Source: Modicisalibacter sp033446685 (GTDB lineage Bacteria; Pseudomonadota; Gammaproteobacteria; Pseudomonadales; Halomonadaceae). From it: a stretch of 64,000 nt of DNA. Position numbers and translations under genes: made by a program. Where the stretch lies: positions 1 through 64,000 of the forward strand of contig NZ_JAWQLY010000007.1 of NCBI RefSeq assembly GCF_033446685.1, given 5' to 3'. Positions within the stretch are counted from its first letter, which is position 1, and each line of letters opens with the position of its first letter. Positions 34,659 through 43,895 of the stretch are shown here, piece by piece. The notes under the pieces were generated by a model. It had not been told where the DNA came from and made no database searches. It worked only from the letters and a program-made list of their open reading frames with translations.

Positions 34659-35237
34659 TTACCACCAAGGCTCGCTCTGGCGTTCGCTACGCAGCTTCTC
34701 GCGGGCGATGAACAGGGCGGCGATGGCCCGGGCCTCATGGAAATCCTCGCGGGCGAGCAGGGCGGGCAATGCATCGAGGGCGTGGGTTTCCACTACCAAG
34801 GGCTCGGGTTCGTCGCCGGGTAGGCGCTTTTCGTACAGATCGGTGGCGAGCATTACCTGCATGCGATGATTCATATAGTTGGGCGCCAGCGACAGTTCGA
34901 CCAGCGGCTCGATGCGTCGCGCGCCCACGCCGCATTCCTCCATGAGCTCGCGGTTGGCGGCGGTGATGATGTCCTCGCCGGGATCGACCAGACCCTTGGG
35001 CAGGGTCAGGGCATAGTCGTCGAAACCGGCGGCATACTCGTGAATAAGCAGCACATGGTCGGGGTCGGGCATGGCGACGATCATCACCGCACCGCTGCCG
35101 CTGCCCTTGAGGCGCTCGAAGGTCCGTTCGGCGCCGTTGGAAAAGCGCAGTTCGAGGCTTTCTATGGTGAACAGGCGACTGCGTGCGATCTCCTCGCGGC
35201 CGAGGACCTGGGGTTTGTGGAGCGATATTGGCGGCAT
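34659..35237 (-). CDS. nudE: ADP compounds hydrolase NudE
   Basis: A Nudix hydrolase of ADP-ribose, NADH and diadenosine polyphosphates. The product is 192 residues. The Nudix box spans 82-103 with G82, E88, REL at 96-98, EE at 100-101 and G103 in the required spacing. MPPISLHKPQVLGREEIARSRLFTIESLEL matches the family N terminus. The start ATG at 35237 lacks a good ribosome site; the in-frame region upstream overlaps the divergent yrfG promoter area. As in E. coli, it is divergent from the yrfG-hslR-hslO-pckA group. Confidence 0.93.
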   Translation of the reverse strand: MPPISLHKPQVLGREEIARSRLFTIESLELRFSNGAERTFERLKGSGSGAVMIVAMPDPDHVLLIHEYAAGFDDYALTLPKGLVDPGEDIITAANRELMEECGVGARRIEPLVELSLAPNYMNHRMQVMLATDLYEKRLPGDEPEPLVVETHALDALPALLAREDFHEARAIAALFIAREKLRSERQSEPWW

Positions 35238-35307
35238 GGCGGGCGTATCCGTACAATGGAACTGATCGTGTGCGTCTCTTTTACCACTGCCTCGGAGCCC
35301 CTGGCCA

Positions 35308-35961
35308 ATGCTTGATTGGCGCGATATCGACACCGTTCTGCTGGATATGGACGGGACGTTGCTGGACCTGCACTTCGACAGTCATTTCTGGCTCGAGCAT
35401 CTACCACGGCGTTACGTCGAACTTCATCATCTCGACGAGGCGACCCAGGACACCCTGCGCGAGCGCATCATCCGCGAGCAGGGCACGCTGAACTGGTACA
35501 GCCTGGCTTATTGGCGCCAGGAACTGGGCGTGGATATCGTGGCGCTCAAGCGCGAAGTGCAACATCTGATCGGGCTGCGCAGCGACGCGCTGGATTTTCT
35601 GACCTGGCTCAGGCAGCAGCATCCGCGGGTCGTGCTGGCGACCAACGCCGACCGTGAGAGTCTGGCGCTCAAGTTGCCGCTGACCGGTCTCGAGCAGTAC
35701 CTGGACGCGATCGTGTCGTCGGCCGATGTCGGTGTACCCAAGGAACATCAGGAGTTCTGGTTCGCGCTGCAGGAAATAGAGCCGTTCGATCCGCAGCGTA
35801 CGCTGTTCATCGACGACAACCCGGCGGTGCTGGAAAGCGCCCGCGAGTTCGGGATCCGCCATTTGCTGGGCATCAAGCAGCCCGATAGCCAGCGGCCCGA
35901 GCGCGAACTCGAGGAATTTATCGTCTTGGATCGCTTCGCGACCTTGTTACCTACCGCCTGA
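35308..35961 (+). CDS. yrfG: GMP/IMP nucleotidase, HAD family
   Basis: A 5'-nucleotidase that dephosphorylates GMP and IMP (E. coli YrfG activity). The product is 217 residues, HAD subfamily I. Motif I is LLDMDGTLLD with Asp13 and Asp15, motif II is in VVLATNADRES, the Lys is in VGVPKEHQEFW and motif IV is LFIDDN. Its place between nudE and hslR is conserved in gammaproteobacteria. The short interval to hslR suggests a shared transcript. Confidence 0.92.
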   Translation: MLDWRDIDTVLLDMDGTLLDLHFDSHFWLEHLPRRYVELHHLDEATQDTLRERIIREQGTLNWYSLAYWRQELGVDIVALKREVQHLIGLRSDALDFLTWLRQQHPRVVLATNADRESLALKLPLTGLEQYLDAIVSSADVGVPKEHQEFWFALQEIEPFDPQRTLFIDDNPAVLESAREFGIRHLLGIKQPDSQRPERELEEFIVLDRFATLLPTA

Positions 35962-35978
35962 GTCGCCATTTACCCACT

Positions 35979-36374
<396 letters not shown>

Positions 36375-36428
36375 TCCGCCGTCCTCTTTCATTTCTCCGT
36401 TCCCGACCCCGAGTTACGACGACAGCCG

Positions 36429-37304
36429 ATGACCGACCAGATCCAGCGTTTCCTTTTCGATGACACCAATGTGCGCGGCGAGATCGCCAGCCTCGAGCGG
36501 TCCTACGCCGAAGTGCTCGAGCGCCATGCCTACCCCCCGGCGGTGACGCGCCACTTGGGTGAAATGCTCGCCGCCGTGGCGTTGCTCACCGAGACCGTCA
36601 AGCTCGATGGCACGCTGAGCATCGAGGTTCGCGGCGAAGGCGCCCTGAGCCTGCTGATGGCCGAATCGAACCCCGGCGGTGAACTGCGTGCGATCGCCCG
36701 TCTCGACGAAGACGCGCCGTTGCCGGACGACGATGCCGACTTCCACGCGCTGGTCGGCGAGGGGCGTATCGTGATCACCCTCGATCCGCGCGAGGGCAAT
36801 CGCTATCAGGGCATCGTGGCGATCGAGGAGCCTTCGCTGGCCGGCTGCCTCGAGGCGTACTTCGCGCGCTCCGAACAGCTCGCCACGCGCCTGTGGCTGT
36901 CGGCCGACGGTCAACGTGCGGCGGGGCTGCTGCTGCAGCAACTGCCCGACGATCAAAGCAACCGCGATCCGGACGCCTGGGAGCGCACCGTGCATCTGGC
37001 CGGCACCGTCAAGCAGGAGGAACTGCTGCACCTTGGTCAGCGAGAACTGCTGCACCGGCTGTATCACGAAGAGACCGTGCGGGTGTTCGATCCCAAGCCG
37101 TTGCGTTTTGCCTGCAGTTGTTCGCGCGAGCGTATCGCCCAGGCGCTCCTCAACCTGGGCGCCGAGGAGTTGCGCGGGATTCTCGAGGAGCAGCAGGCCA
37201 TCGATACCCAGTGCCATTTCTGCCACACCCGCTATCATTTTTCGGCGGCGGAAATCGAGTCACTGATCGAATCGCCGGACGCCGGCGCGCCGACCGTTCA
37301 TTGA
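36429..37304 (+). CDS. hslO: Redox-regulated chaperone Hsp33
   Basis: A holdase activated by oxidation and heat. The product is 291 residues. The zinc/redox centre is complete: CxC at Cys229 and Cys231, and CxxC at Cys262 and Cys265. The N-terminal folding core includes MLAAVALLTETVKLDGTL and LSLLMAE. ATG at 36429 starts MTDQIQRFLFDDTNVRGE. It follows hslR by 54 bases and precedes pckA. Confidence 0.96.
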   Translation: MTDQIQRFLFDDTNVRGEIASLERSYAEVLERHAYPPAVTRHLGEMLAAVALLTETVKLDGTLSIEVRGEGALSLLMAESNPGGELRAIARLDEDAPLPDDDADFHALVGEGRIVITLDPREGNRYQGIVAIEEPSLAGCLEAYFARSEQLATRLWLSADGQRAAGLLLQQLPDDQSNRDPDAWERTVHLAGTVKQEELLHLGQRELLHRLYHEETVRVFDPKPLRFACSCSRERIAQALLNLGAEELRGILEEQQAIDTQCHFCHTRYHFSAAEIESLIESPDAGAPTVH

Positions 37305-37462
37305 AGGCGACCGTCGCTGCGTGACGGACGGGGGCTTTTTGCCATACTGTTTCAGTCTGTGTACCGATTCGACCCTAGAGGCGGTAAACGCCCACGACGG
37401 TATCCAGCGAAGCACTTTGGCTAACGAGAGAGAACCGGCCCCCGGCCCAGGACCCATTACCC

Positions 37463-39043
37463 ATGACAATCAACCAAGCTGCGCCCCAGGCGTCCAAGGA
37501 ACAGCGTGCCAGAAATCACCTCAACTTGAGCGCCGCCGAGCTCATCGAGCGTGCCATCGCCCGCGGCGAAGGGCGGCTGGCCGACAACGGTGCGCTGGTC
37601 GTCGATACCGGGGCGCGCACCGGGCGCTCCCCGAGCGACCGCTTCATCGTCGACGAGCCCTCCACCGCCGAGCTGATCGACTGGGGCAAGGTCAACCAGC
37701 CGTTCGACGCCGAGCGTTTCGATGCGCTTTGGGAGCGCGTCGAGGACTACCTGGCGGAAGGCGAGAATTACACCGCCGAGTTGCACGTCGGGGCCGACCC
37801 CGAGCACTACCTGCCGATTCGCGTGACCACCGAGACTGCCTGGCACTGCCTGTTCGCCCGTACCCTGTTCGTGCGCCCCGAGGCGTTCAACCCCAAGGGC
37901 AAGAACGAATGGACGATCCTCAACGCGCCACACTTCACCTGTGAGCCGGAGCGCGATGGTACCAACTCCGAAGGTGCGGTGATCCTCAACTTCGCCCGGC
38001 GCCGGGTGCTGATCGCCGGGATGCGCTATGCCGGCGAGATGAAGAAGGCGATGTTCTCGGTGCAGAACTTCCTGTTGCCCGAGAAGGACGTACTGCCCAT
38101 GCATTGCAGCGCCAATGTCGGCGAGGACGGCGAGACGACGCTGTTCTTCGGTCTCTCGGGGACCGGCAAGACCACGCTGTCCGCCGACCCCGCGCGCTAC
38201 CTGATCGGCGACGACGAGCATGGCTGGGGCGAGGGCACGGTGTTCAACATCGAGGGCGGTTGCTACGCCAAGTGCATCGACTTGTCCGAGCGCAACGAGC
38301 CGCTCATCTGGCAGGCGATTCGCTTCGGCACGGTGCTCGAGAACGTGGTGCTCGACGAGTGCCGCCATCCCGACTATGCCGACGACAGCCTGACCCAGAA
38401 CTCGCGCGCCGCCTATCCGCTCGAACACATCGAGAAGCGGGTCGCCGCCAATCGCGCCGGCGAGCCCAACGCGATCATCTTTCTCACCTGCGACATGAGC
38501 GGCGTGCTGCCGCCGGTATCGATCCTCTCCAAGGAAGCGGCGGCCTATCATTTCCTGTCGGGCTATACCGCCAAGGTCGGTTCCACCGAGATGGGCTCGT
38601 CGGCCGGCCTCGAGGCGACCTTTTCGACTTGCTTCGGCGCGCCGTTCTTCCCGCGTCCGGCGCGCGAGTACGCGGACCTGCTGATCAAGCGCCTCGAAGG
38701 CTTCGGCTCGCGGGTCTATCTGGTCAACACCGGCTGGACCGGCGGTAGCCACGGTCGGGGCGGAAGCCGCTTCAGCATTCCCACCACGCGGGCGGTGATC
38801 GGCGCGATCCAGTCCGGCGCGCTCAAGGATGCCGAAACCCGCACGCTCGAAGGGCTCAACCTGGCGGTGCCGGCCAGCGTGCCGGGGGTCGATCCGCAGC
38901 TGCTCGATCCGCGCCAGACCTGGGACGACAAGGCCGCCTACGACGCCCAGCGCCGGGAGCTGGTGGCCAAGTTCGTCGACAACTTCCAGAAGTTCTCGGG
39001 AGTCGGGGCGGCGATCGTCGCGGCGGGGCCGACGCTCGACTGA
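37463..39043 (+). CDS. pckA: Phosphoenolpyruvate carboxykinase (ATP)
   Basis: Converts oxaloacetate and ATP to phosphoenolpyruvate, the entry to gluconeogenesis. The product is 526 residues, normal for the ATP type. The P-loop is GLSGTGKTT at 230-238 with Lys236, and metal and substrate residues lie in IGDDEHGWGEG, GGCYAKCIDLS and the NTGWTGGSHGRGG loop. It has a 158-base leader after hslO and a good terminator, so it is probably transcribed on its own. It suits an organism living on organic acids. Confidence 0.97.
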   Translation: MTINQAAPQASKEQRARNHLNLSAAELIERAIARGEGRLADNGALVVDTGARTGRSPSDRFIVDEPSTAELIDWGKVNQPFDAERFDALWERVEDYLAEGENYTAELHVGADPEHYLPIRVTTETAWHCLFARTLFVRPEAFNPKGKNEWTILNAPHFTCEPERDGTNSEGAVILNFARRRVLIAGMRYAGEMKKAMFSVQNFLLPEKDVLPMHCSANVGEDGETTLFFGLSGTGKTTLSADPARYLIGDDEHGWGEGTVFNIEGGCYAKCIDLSERNEPLIWQAIRFGTVLENVVLDECRHPDYADDSLTQNSRAAYPLEHIEKRVAANRAGEPNAIIFLTCDMSGVLPPVSILSKEAAAYHFLSGYTAKVGSTEMGSSAGLEATFSTCFGAPFFPRPAREYADLLIKRLEGFGSRVYLVNTGWTGGSHGRGGSRFSIPTTRAVIGAIQSGALKDAETRTLEGLNLAVPASVPGVDPQLLDPRQTWDDKAAYDAQRRELVAKFVDNFQKFSGVGAAIVAAGPTLD

Positions 39044-39083
39044 GAATTGCCGGCTGAACCGCGCCTTCGCCGCGCGGTCGATA

Positions 39084-39112
39084 ACAGGGAGCGCCACGGC
39101 GCTCCCTGTTTG
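39084..39112 (+). terminator. Intrinsic terminator of pckA
   Basis: ACAGGGAGCGC (39084-39094) pairs perfectly with GCGCTCCCTGT (39099-39109), loop CACG, followed by a short T run. Confidence 0.8.
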
Positions 39113-39183
39113 CGTCTCAGGTGCATCCAACGGCGTCGCTGAGGCGTATGTCAGAGGACGCTGACCAACGTGGAGATCCGATC

Positions 39184-39696
39184 ATGCAGAGACGTCACTT
39201 TCTGGGGCTGTTGGGAGCCGGCGGTCTGGCCGGGCTGTTGCCGGGGCTGGCGCTGGCGCGTCCGCAACTGGAGCTCAAGCGGGCGGCGGACATCGAGCCG
39301 CTCGAGCTGAGCGAGGCGCAGTGGCGGGAGCGGCTCACCGAGGAGCAGTTCGAGGTGTTGCGCAAGGCGGGCACCGAAGCGGCCGGCTCGAGCTCGCTCA
39401 ACGACGAAAAGCGCCCCGGTGTTTACCATTGCGCGGGCTGCGATCTGGCGTTGTTCGACAGCGAGACCAAGTTCGAATCGGGTACCGGTTGGCCGAGTTT
39501 CTACGATCATATCGAGGGCCACCTGCTGAGCGAGCGCGACTTCGTGCTGCTGATCCCGCGGACCGAGTATCACTGTGCACGTTGCGGTGGGCACCAGGGC
39601 CATGTCTTCGAAGACGGCCCCGAGCCCACCGGATTACGCTGGTGCAATAACGGCGTGGCGCTGCGCTTCGAACCACGTCAGGGCGGGGCAGCCTAG
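39184..39696 (+). CDS. msrB: Tat-exported peptide-methionine (R)-S-oxide reductase
   Basis: Repairs methionine-R-sulfoxide in proteins. The product is 170 residues. It begins MQRRHFLGLLGAGGLAGLLPGLALA, a twin-arginine signal (RRHFLG plus a hydrophobic stretch ending in ALA), so the enzyme should be folded in the cytoplasm and moved to the periplasm. The MsrB domain has both zinc CxxC pairs (CAGC and CARC) and the catalytic Cys154 in RWCNNG, where cytoplasmic enzymes usually have RYCIN or RYCVN. ATG at 39184 has GGAG upstream. The 3' end overlaps the chemoreceptor gene on the other strand by four bases. Confidence 0.93.
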   Translation: MQRRHFLGLLGAGGLAGLLPGLALARPQLELKRAADIEPLELSEAQWRERLTEEQFEVLRKAGTEAAGSSSLNDEKRPGVYHCAGCDLALFDSETKFESGTGWPSFYDHIEGHLLSERDFVLLIPRTEYHCARCGGHQGHVFEDGPEPTGLRWCNNGVALRFEPRQGGAA

Positions 39697-41387
39697 AAGG
39701 CTGCCCACTCGTCGGCCTCGGCGCTCAGCGCGGCTTTCGATGGCGGCTTGCCGGCCGGCTTGGCGCCACGCTGAGTCGGGCGCTGCGCGATGCCGGCGAT
39801 CTGCCGGGTGCTCGGCGGCGCCTCGGCAGTGGCGCTGAGCTTGAAGCTGGCGATCAGGGCATTGAGGCGCTCGGCCTGTTCGCGCATTTCGCCGGCCGCG
39901 GCACCGAACTGCTCGACCATCGCGGCGTTGTGCTGGGTCATGTTGTCGAGATCGGTGACCGCGACGTTGACCTGGCTGATGCCCAGGCTCTGCTCCTTGG
40001 TGCCGGCGCTGATCTCGCCGATCACGTCGGTGACCTGCTCGACGCTCTTGACGATGTCCTGCATGGTCTTGCCGGTGCTCTTGACTAGGCTGGCGCCCGA
40101 TTGGGTGCGCTCGACCGAGGTGTCGATCAGCGTGCGGATGCTCTTCGAGGCGTCACTGGAACGGCTGGCCAGGGTGCGCACTTCCTGGGCGACGACGGCG
40201 AAGCCGCGGCCGTGCTCGCCGGCCCGCGCCGCCTCGACCGAGGCGTTGAGCGCCAGGATGTTGGTCTGAAAGGCGATGCCATCGATCAGCGAGATTATTT
40301 CGCTGATCTGGGCGGCCGAGGCGCTGATCTCTTCCATGGTGCGCTCGACCTGCTGCATCGCTTGCTCACCCTGACGGGCGATCTCGACCGTCGACTGGGC
40401 CAGCTTGTTGGCCTGCTGCGAAGCGTCCGAAGTGTTGCCCACGGTCGAGGCGATCTGCTCCATCGAGGCCGAGGTTTCCTGCAGGTTGGAAGCCGCCTGC
40501 TCGGTGCGCGAGGCCAGGTCCTGACTGCCATTGGAGATTTCGCTCGCCGCGGTGTTCACGCCCAGGGTACTGGTGCGTACCGAGATCAAGGTCTGGTCAA
40601 TGCGACCGATGAAGGCATTGAACTGACGGGCCAGGTCGCCGATCTCGTCGCGACGGCTCGATTCGATGCGCGCGGTCAGGTCGCCGTCGCCTTCGGTGAT
40701 CTCTTGGATGCGCGACGTCACGCGACGGATAGCGCGGGACATCAACTGGGGACCGACCAGAGCGATCACCATCGCAGCAATGAACACGGCCAGGGAGAAT
40801 AAGCCGATTGCCCAGGTCTGGGTTTTGATCTGGGACAACGTGGCCGTCTGGAGTTCGCCGATTTTGGCGTCAGCCGCTTCGCCGGCCAAGTTATAGGTTG
40901 CGCGAAGAACCCCGAAGGCTTTCAGCGATTCTCCATCGAGCAGTGTTGCGGCGGCGGCAATGTCCCCCGAAGCGTGAAGCTCGAAGACTCGTCCCGATTT
41001 CTGCAGCCAATCAGCGTAGAGATTATCGAAGGCGTTCAGCTTGATGACGATGTCCGGGTAATCGGCCACGAGCGCCATGAACTGATGCATACGATCCACG
41101 GCTTGTTGGGCGTTTTCCTGGTAATCGGCGTGGATGGCTTGGGCGTGTTCGCTCCCGGGTTTCGCACGCAGAATTTCCAGTTCGGCGACACGGGCCTGGT
41201 AAAGGTCGCGGTCGGCATTGAGCACTTCCGAAACGGCCTTGTTAAATGTGGTACTGAATTCGGTCATGCGCCCTTTGACGGACTCGACCAGCAGGAAGTC
41301 GGCGACCACGACGACGAGTAGCGATAGTGCCACTGCAATGAATGCAATAGCGTATTTGACGCTGATTTTATGTATTTTTTTGAGCAT
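39693..41387 (-). CDS. Methyl-accepting chemotaxis protein
   Basis: A transmembrane chemoreceptor. The product is 564 residues: TM1 at about 12-34, a periplasmic four-helix-type sensor (35-190) with no cysteine or known pocket, TM2 at about 192-213, a HAMP domain (214-267) and a signalling domain. The signalling hairpin is GIAFQTNILALNASVEAARAGEHGRGFAVVA. Methylation-type QE/EQ sites are in SRTEQAASNLQETSASMEQIA. The last five residues, EWAAF, fit the aromatic-x-x-aromatic pattern of the CheR/CheB tether. The ligand is unknown; the sensor resembles Tar/Tsr-type class I receptors in layout. A sigma-28-like site lies 90 bases upstream. Confidence 0.92.
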   Translation of the reverse strand: MLKKIHKISVKYAIAFIAVALSLLVVVVADFLLVESVKGRMTEFSTTFNKAVSEVLNADRDLYQARVAELEILRAKPGSEHAQAIHADYQENAQQAVDRMHQFMALVADYPDIVIKLNAFDNLYADWLQKSGRVFELHASGDIAAAATLLDGESLKAFGVLRATYNLAGEAADAKIGELQTATLSQIKTQTWAIGLFSLAVFIAAMVIALVGPQLMSRAIRRVTSRIQEITEGDGDLTARIESSRRDEIGDLARQFNAFIGRIDQTLISVRTSTLGVNTAASEISNGSQDLASRTEQAASNLQETSASMEQIASTVGNTSDASQQANKLAQSTVEIARQGEQAMQQVERTMEEISASAAQISEIISLIDGIAFQTNILALNASVEAARAGEHGRGFAVVAQEVRTLASRSSDASKSIRTLIDTSVERTQSGASLVKSTGKTMQDIVKSVEQVTDVIGEISAGTKEQSLGISQVNVAVTDLDNMTQHNAAMVEQFGAAAGEMREQAERLNALIASFKLSATAEAPPSTRQIAGIAQRPTQRGAKPAGKPPSKAALSAEADEWAAF

Positions 41388-41477
41388 GATAATGACCTCT
41401 GGAAATGCGATTTCCTAGTGGCGAGGTTGCATAAAGTTTAAGTGGCTAATTCAACTTTATGTGCATATCTATTGATT

Positions 41478-41504
41478 ACATCGGCACTTCGCGCTTTCTC
41501 TTAA
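41478..41504 (-). promoter_or_regulatory. Candidate sigma-28 (FliA) promoter of the chemoreceptor gene
   Basis: On the minus strand TTAAGAGA, an 11-base spacer and GCCGATGT resemble TAAAGTTT-N11-GCCGATAA (four of eight and six of eight). Position about 90 bases before the ATG is suitable. Nearby, CATAAAGTT and AACTTTATG form a perfect 9-bp dyad around a 14-base spacer in the leader (41429-41460 region). Confidence 0.35.
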
Positions 41505-41646
41505 AGTCGATGTGATCGCTAAAACAGTTGGCGTATTTCGGAATCTCCCCTGTTCAAGCGCAACAGTACTGCGCCCGATGATCGGCGTCGACGATCCGGC
41601 GGAAACTGTCACGTTTGTTTACGTTCGAGGCCTGGTGGGCTCCGTT

Positions 41647-42501
41647 TCAGCTCCTGAAGCCCTCGACGATATGTCGGGCCAGGCCCTCGACCACCGGCGA
41701 GTTCGCCCCCGGCGCGCGCAGCAGCACGATCGACGAGTCGGGCAGCGGCGGGAAGCCATCCGCCTCGCCGAGGATGCGCATGTCCGGCGTGACCAGGCTC
41801 CTCATCCATGCCGAGACCGCCAGCCCGGCACCCACCACGGCCTGCAGCGTGGCCAGGCTGGGGCTCGAGTAGGCGATCCGATACTGGCGCCCGGCCATGG
41901 TCAGCGCGTTGCAGGCATGGCTGCGGCAGAAGCAGGGCTCCTCGAACAGCGCCAGCGGCAGCGGCGATTGTTCATGCGGCGCGTGGCTTTCGGCGATCAC
42001 CCAGACCGTTTCGTCCTGCCGCAGGATCTCGCCGATCTCGTGGCCGACCTCGCGGGTCACGATGCTCAGATCGAGGCTGCCCGGCTGGCGACTCAGCAGT
42101 TCGGAAGAGGGCGCGCAGTGCACCTCGACATCCACCAGCGGCCAACTCTGCGAGAACGACTTGAGGATGCCGGGCAGATAGCGCATCACGTAGTCGTCGG
42201 GCACGCCGATGCGCACCCGCCCGACCATGTCGGGCTGGCGCAGCGTGTTCAATGCCTCGCCATGCAGTTCGAGGATGCGCCGGGCGTAGCCGAGCAGGGT
42301 GGCGCCTTCGCTGGTCAGGCGCATCTGGCGGCCCTCGCGCTGAAACAGCGGTCGCTGGATCACATCCTCCTCGAGGCGCTTGATCTGCATGCTGACCGCG
42401 GACTGGGTGCGATTGACCGCCTGGGCGGCACGCGTGAAACCGCCGTGGTCGGCAATCGCGACGAAGGTCCGCAACAGTTCGTGATCGATAGTCTGCAACA
42501 T
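41647..42501 (-). CDS. LysR-family transcriptional regulator
   Basis: The product is 284 residues. The N-terminal winged HTH (about 1-65) includes LRTFVAIADHGGFTRAAQAVNRTQSAVSMQIKRLE, and a substrate-binding periplasmic-like domain follows (about 90-284). It diverges from the DUF1127 gene, and a 17-bp dyad of LysR type (TTGATG-N5-CATCAA) lies 19 bases before its start. It probably controls itself and the divergent gene. Effector unknown. The ribosome site is weak, but the N terminus MLQTIDHELLRTF is the normal LysR start. Confidence 0.92.
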   Translation of the reverse strand: MLQTIDHELLRTFVAIADHGGFTRAAQAVNRTQSAVSMQIKRLEEDVIQRPLFQREGRQMRLTSEGATLLGYARRILELHGEALNTLRQPDMVGRVRIGVPDDYVMRYLPGILKSFSQSWPLVDVEVHCAPSSELLSRQPGSLDLSIVTREVGHEIGEILRQDETVWVIAESHAPHEQSPLPLALFEEPCFCRSHACNALTMAGRQYRIAYSSPSLATLQAVVGAGLAVSAWMRSLVTPDMRILGEADGFPPLPDSSIVLLRAPGANSPVVEGLARHIVEGFRS

Positions 42502-42519
42502 GGCTTTTCATCACCCAGG

Positions 42520-42536
42520 TTGATGGAGTACATCAA
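42520..42536. promoter_or_regulatory. LysR-type operator
   Basis: TTGATG (42520-42525), GAGTA, CATCAA (42531-42536): a perfect dyad with the T-N11-A core typical of LysR binding sites, between the divergent lysR and DUF1127 genes. Confidence 0.65.
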
Positions 42537-42615
42537 AAACATTCGTTGGATTGATTTTAGCCCGCCCGCGACACTGCTTCCATCACAGTACAGTCGAAGA
42601 GCGGAGGGCGTTGTC

Positions 42616-42867
42616 ATGGCACTGTTCAATGGGGGGTTGCACTTCACTCATGACGTCGATCGTCAGGGCACGGACACGAAGGCGGGCTCGGCGAGCTGGC
42701 TTCGGCGTCTGGACCGGCGCCTGCGTCGCTGGCAGCAGCTGCATCGAGAACGTCACCAGCTGTGGTCGCTGAGCGATGCCACGCTCAAGGATATCGGCCT
42801 GACCCGGGCCGATATCGAGCGCGAAGCCAGCCGGCCATTCTGGGACGATGGCGAGCCGAGGCGTTGA
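42616..42867 (+). CDS. DUF1127 (YjiS-like) small protein
   Basis: The product is 83 residues. The C-terminal half is a clear DUF1127 domain: the arginine-rich helix RRLDRRLRRWQQLHRERHQLWSL leads into SDATLKDIGLTRADIEREA. Small DUF1127 proteins bind RNA or regulators in alpha- and gammaproteobacteria; the role here is unknown. The extra N-terminal 25 residues are unremarkable. ATG at 42616 has GGAGG eight bases upstream. It is divergent from the LysR gene across a LysR-type dyad, so it is its likely target. Confidence 0.85.
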   Translation: MALFNGGLHFTHDVDRQGTDTKAGSASWLRRLDRRLRRWQQLHRERHQLWSLSDATLKDIGLTRADIEREASRPFWDDGEPRR

Positions 42868-42886
42868 ACGCGCGAGTCCTGCTCAG

Positions 42887-43870
42887 TCAGCCATCGACCA
42901 GACGCCGCGGCTGGCCGTCGACGAAGGCGCGGATGTTGTCACCGACATCCGACAGAAAACGTTCGTAGGTGCCGCGAGTCGTCCAGCCCATGTGCGGGGT
43001 GATCAGCACGTCCTCGCGCGACAGCAGCGGATGGCCGGCGGGTAGTGGCTCGGGATCGGTGACGTCCAGCGCGGCGCCCCGCAGGCGTCCGGCCTGCAGG
43101 GCGTCGAGCAGCGCGTGCTGATCGAGCAGCGCCCCGCGTGCGGTATTGACGAGCAGCGCCCCGGAACGGATTGCCGCGATCCGCCGCGCATCCAGGAAAC
43201 CCCGGGTTTCGGGCGTCAAGCGCAGGTGCAGGCTGACGACGTCGGCGGCCTCGAGCAGCGCTTCGACGCTGGGCATGGCCTCGACGTCGAACTGCCGGGC
43301 CTGCGCCGGCTCGAGCGAGCGGCCCCAGGCCTTGACCTGCATGCCCAGCGCCTGGGCGCGTGGGGCGACGGCTCGGGCGATCGCCCCGAAGCCGACCAGA
43401 CCGAGCGTCTGGCCACTCGCCTCGCGACCCAACTGGCTTGCCCAGTCACCGCTTGCGACGCTGCGGTTGCCCGCGACGATGCGGTGATCGAAGGCCAGCA
43501 TCAGGCCGATGACCAGCTCGGCCACGGCATCGACCGAACCACCCGGGGTGGTGGCGATGGCGATGCCGCGTTCGTGCACCCGCGGTACGTCGACGTGGTT
43601 GAGGCCGGTTCCCGTCTGCGCCAGGAGTTCGAGCTTCGGGGCGGCCTCGAGGAAGCGCTGGTCGATCGCCGAGCGCTCGCGCAGGGCAACTACGATACGG
43701 GCCTGACGAAGGGCACTCTGCCGTGCCGTGCCCTCCAGGTGCTGACGATGGACGGTAACGGGAAAATCGCGCTGCAACGCCTCGACCGCCGGCGATCGGG
43801 CGCAGACATCGTCGAAGTCGTCGAGGATCACGACCGGCCAGTCGGGATGCAGGGGAGTGTGCTCGGACAT
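42887..43870 (-). CDS. D-2-hydroxyacid dehydrogenase (NAD-dependent family)
   Basis: Interconverts a 2-oxo acid and a D-2-hydroxy acid. The product is 327 residues. The nucleotide-binding motif GLVGFGAIARAVA, the substrate/catalytic Arg in NTARGALLD, the Glu in ALDVTDPEPLP and the His in ITPHMGWTT are all present. ATG at 43870 has AAGGAG six bases upstream. It is the last gene of a four-gene minus-strand operon (SDR, ThDP enzyme, MFS, this gene). A hydroxypyruvate/glyoxylate reductase-like activity is possible, but the substrate is likely tied to the operon's unknown carboxylate. Confidence 0.88.
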   Translation of the reverse strand: MSEHTPLHPDWPVVILDDFDDVCARSPAVEALQRDFPVTVHRQHLEGTARQSALRQARIVVALRERSAIDQRFLEAAPKLELLAQTGTGLNHVDVPRVHERGIAIATTPGGSVDAVAELVIGLMLAFDHRIVAGNRSVASGDWASQLGREASGQTLGLVGFGAIARAVAPRAQALGMQVKAWGRSLEPAQARQFDVEAMPSVEALLEAADVVSLHLRLTPETRGFLDARRIAAIRSGALLVNTARGALLDQHALLDALQAGRLRGAALDVTDPEPLPAGHPLLSREDVLITPHMGWTTRGTYERFLSDVGDNIRAFVDGQPRRLVDG

Positions 43871-43895
43871 ACGATTCTCCTTAGCCGGATGGACA

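Noticed and set aside
41512..42615. Long plus-strand frame leading into the DUF1127 gene
   Set aside because: It runs antisense to the LysR gene; the real protein starts at 42616 with its own ribosome site.
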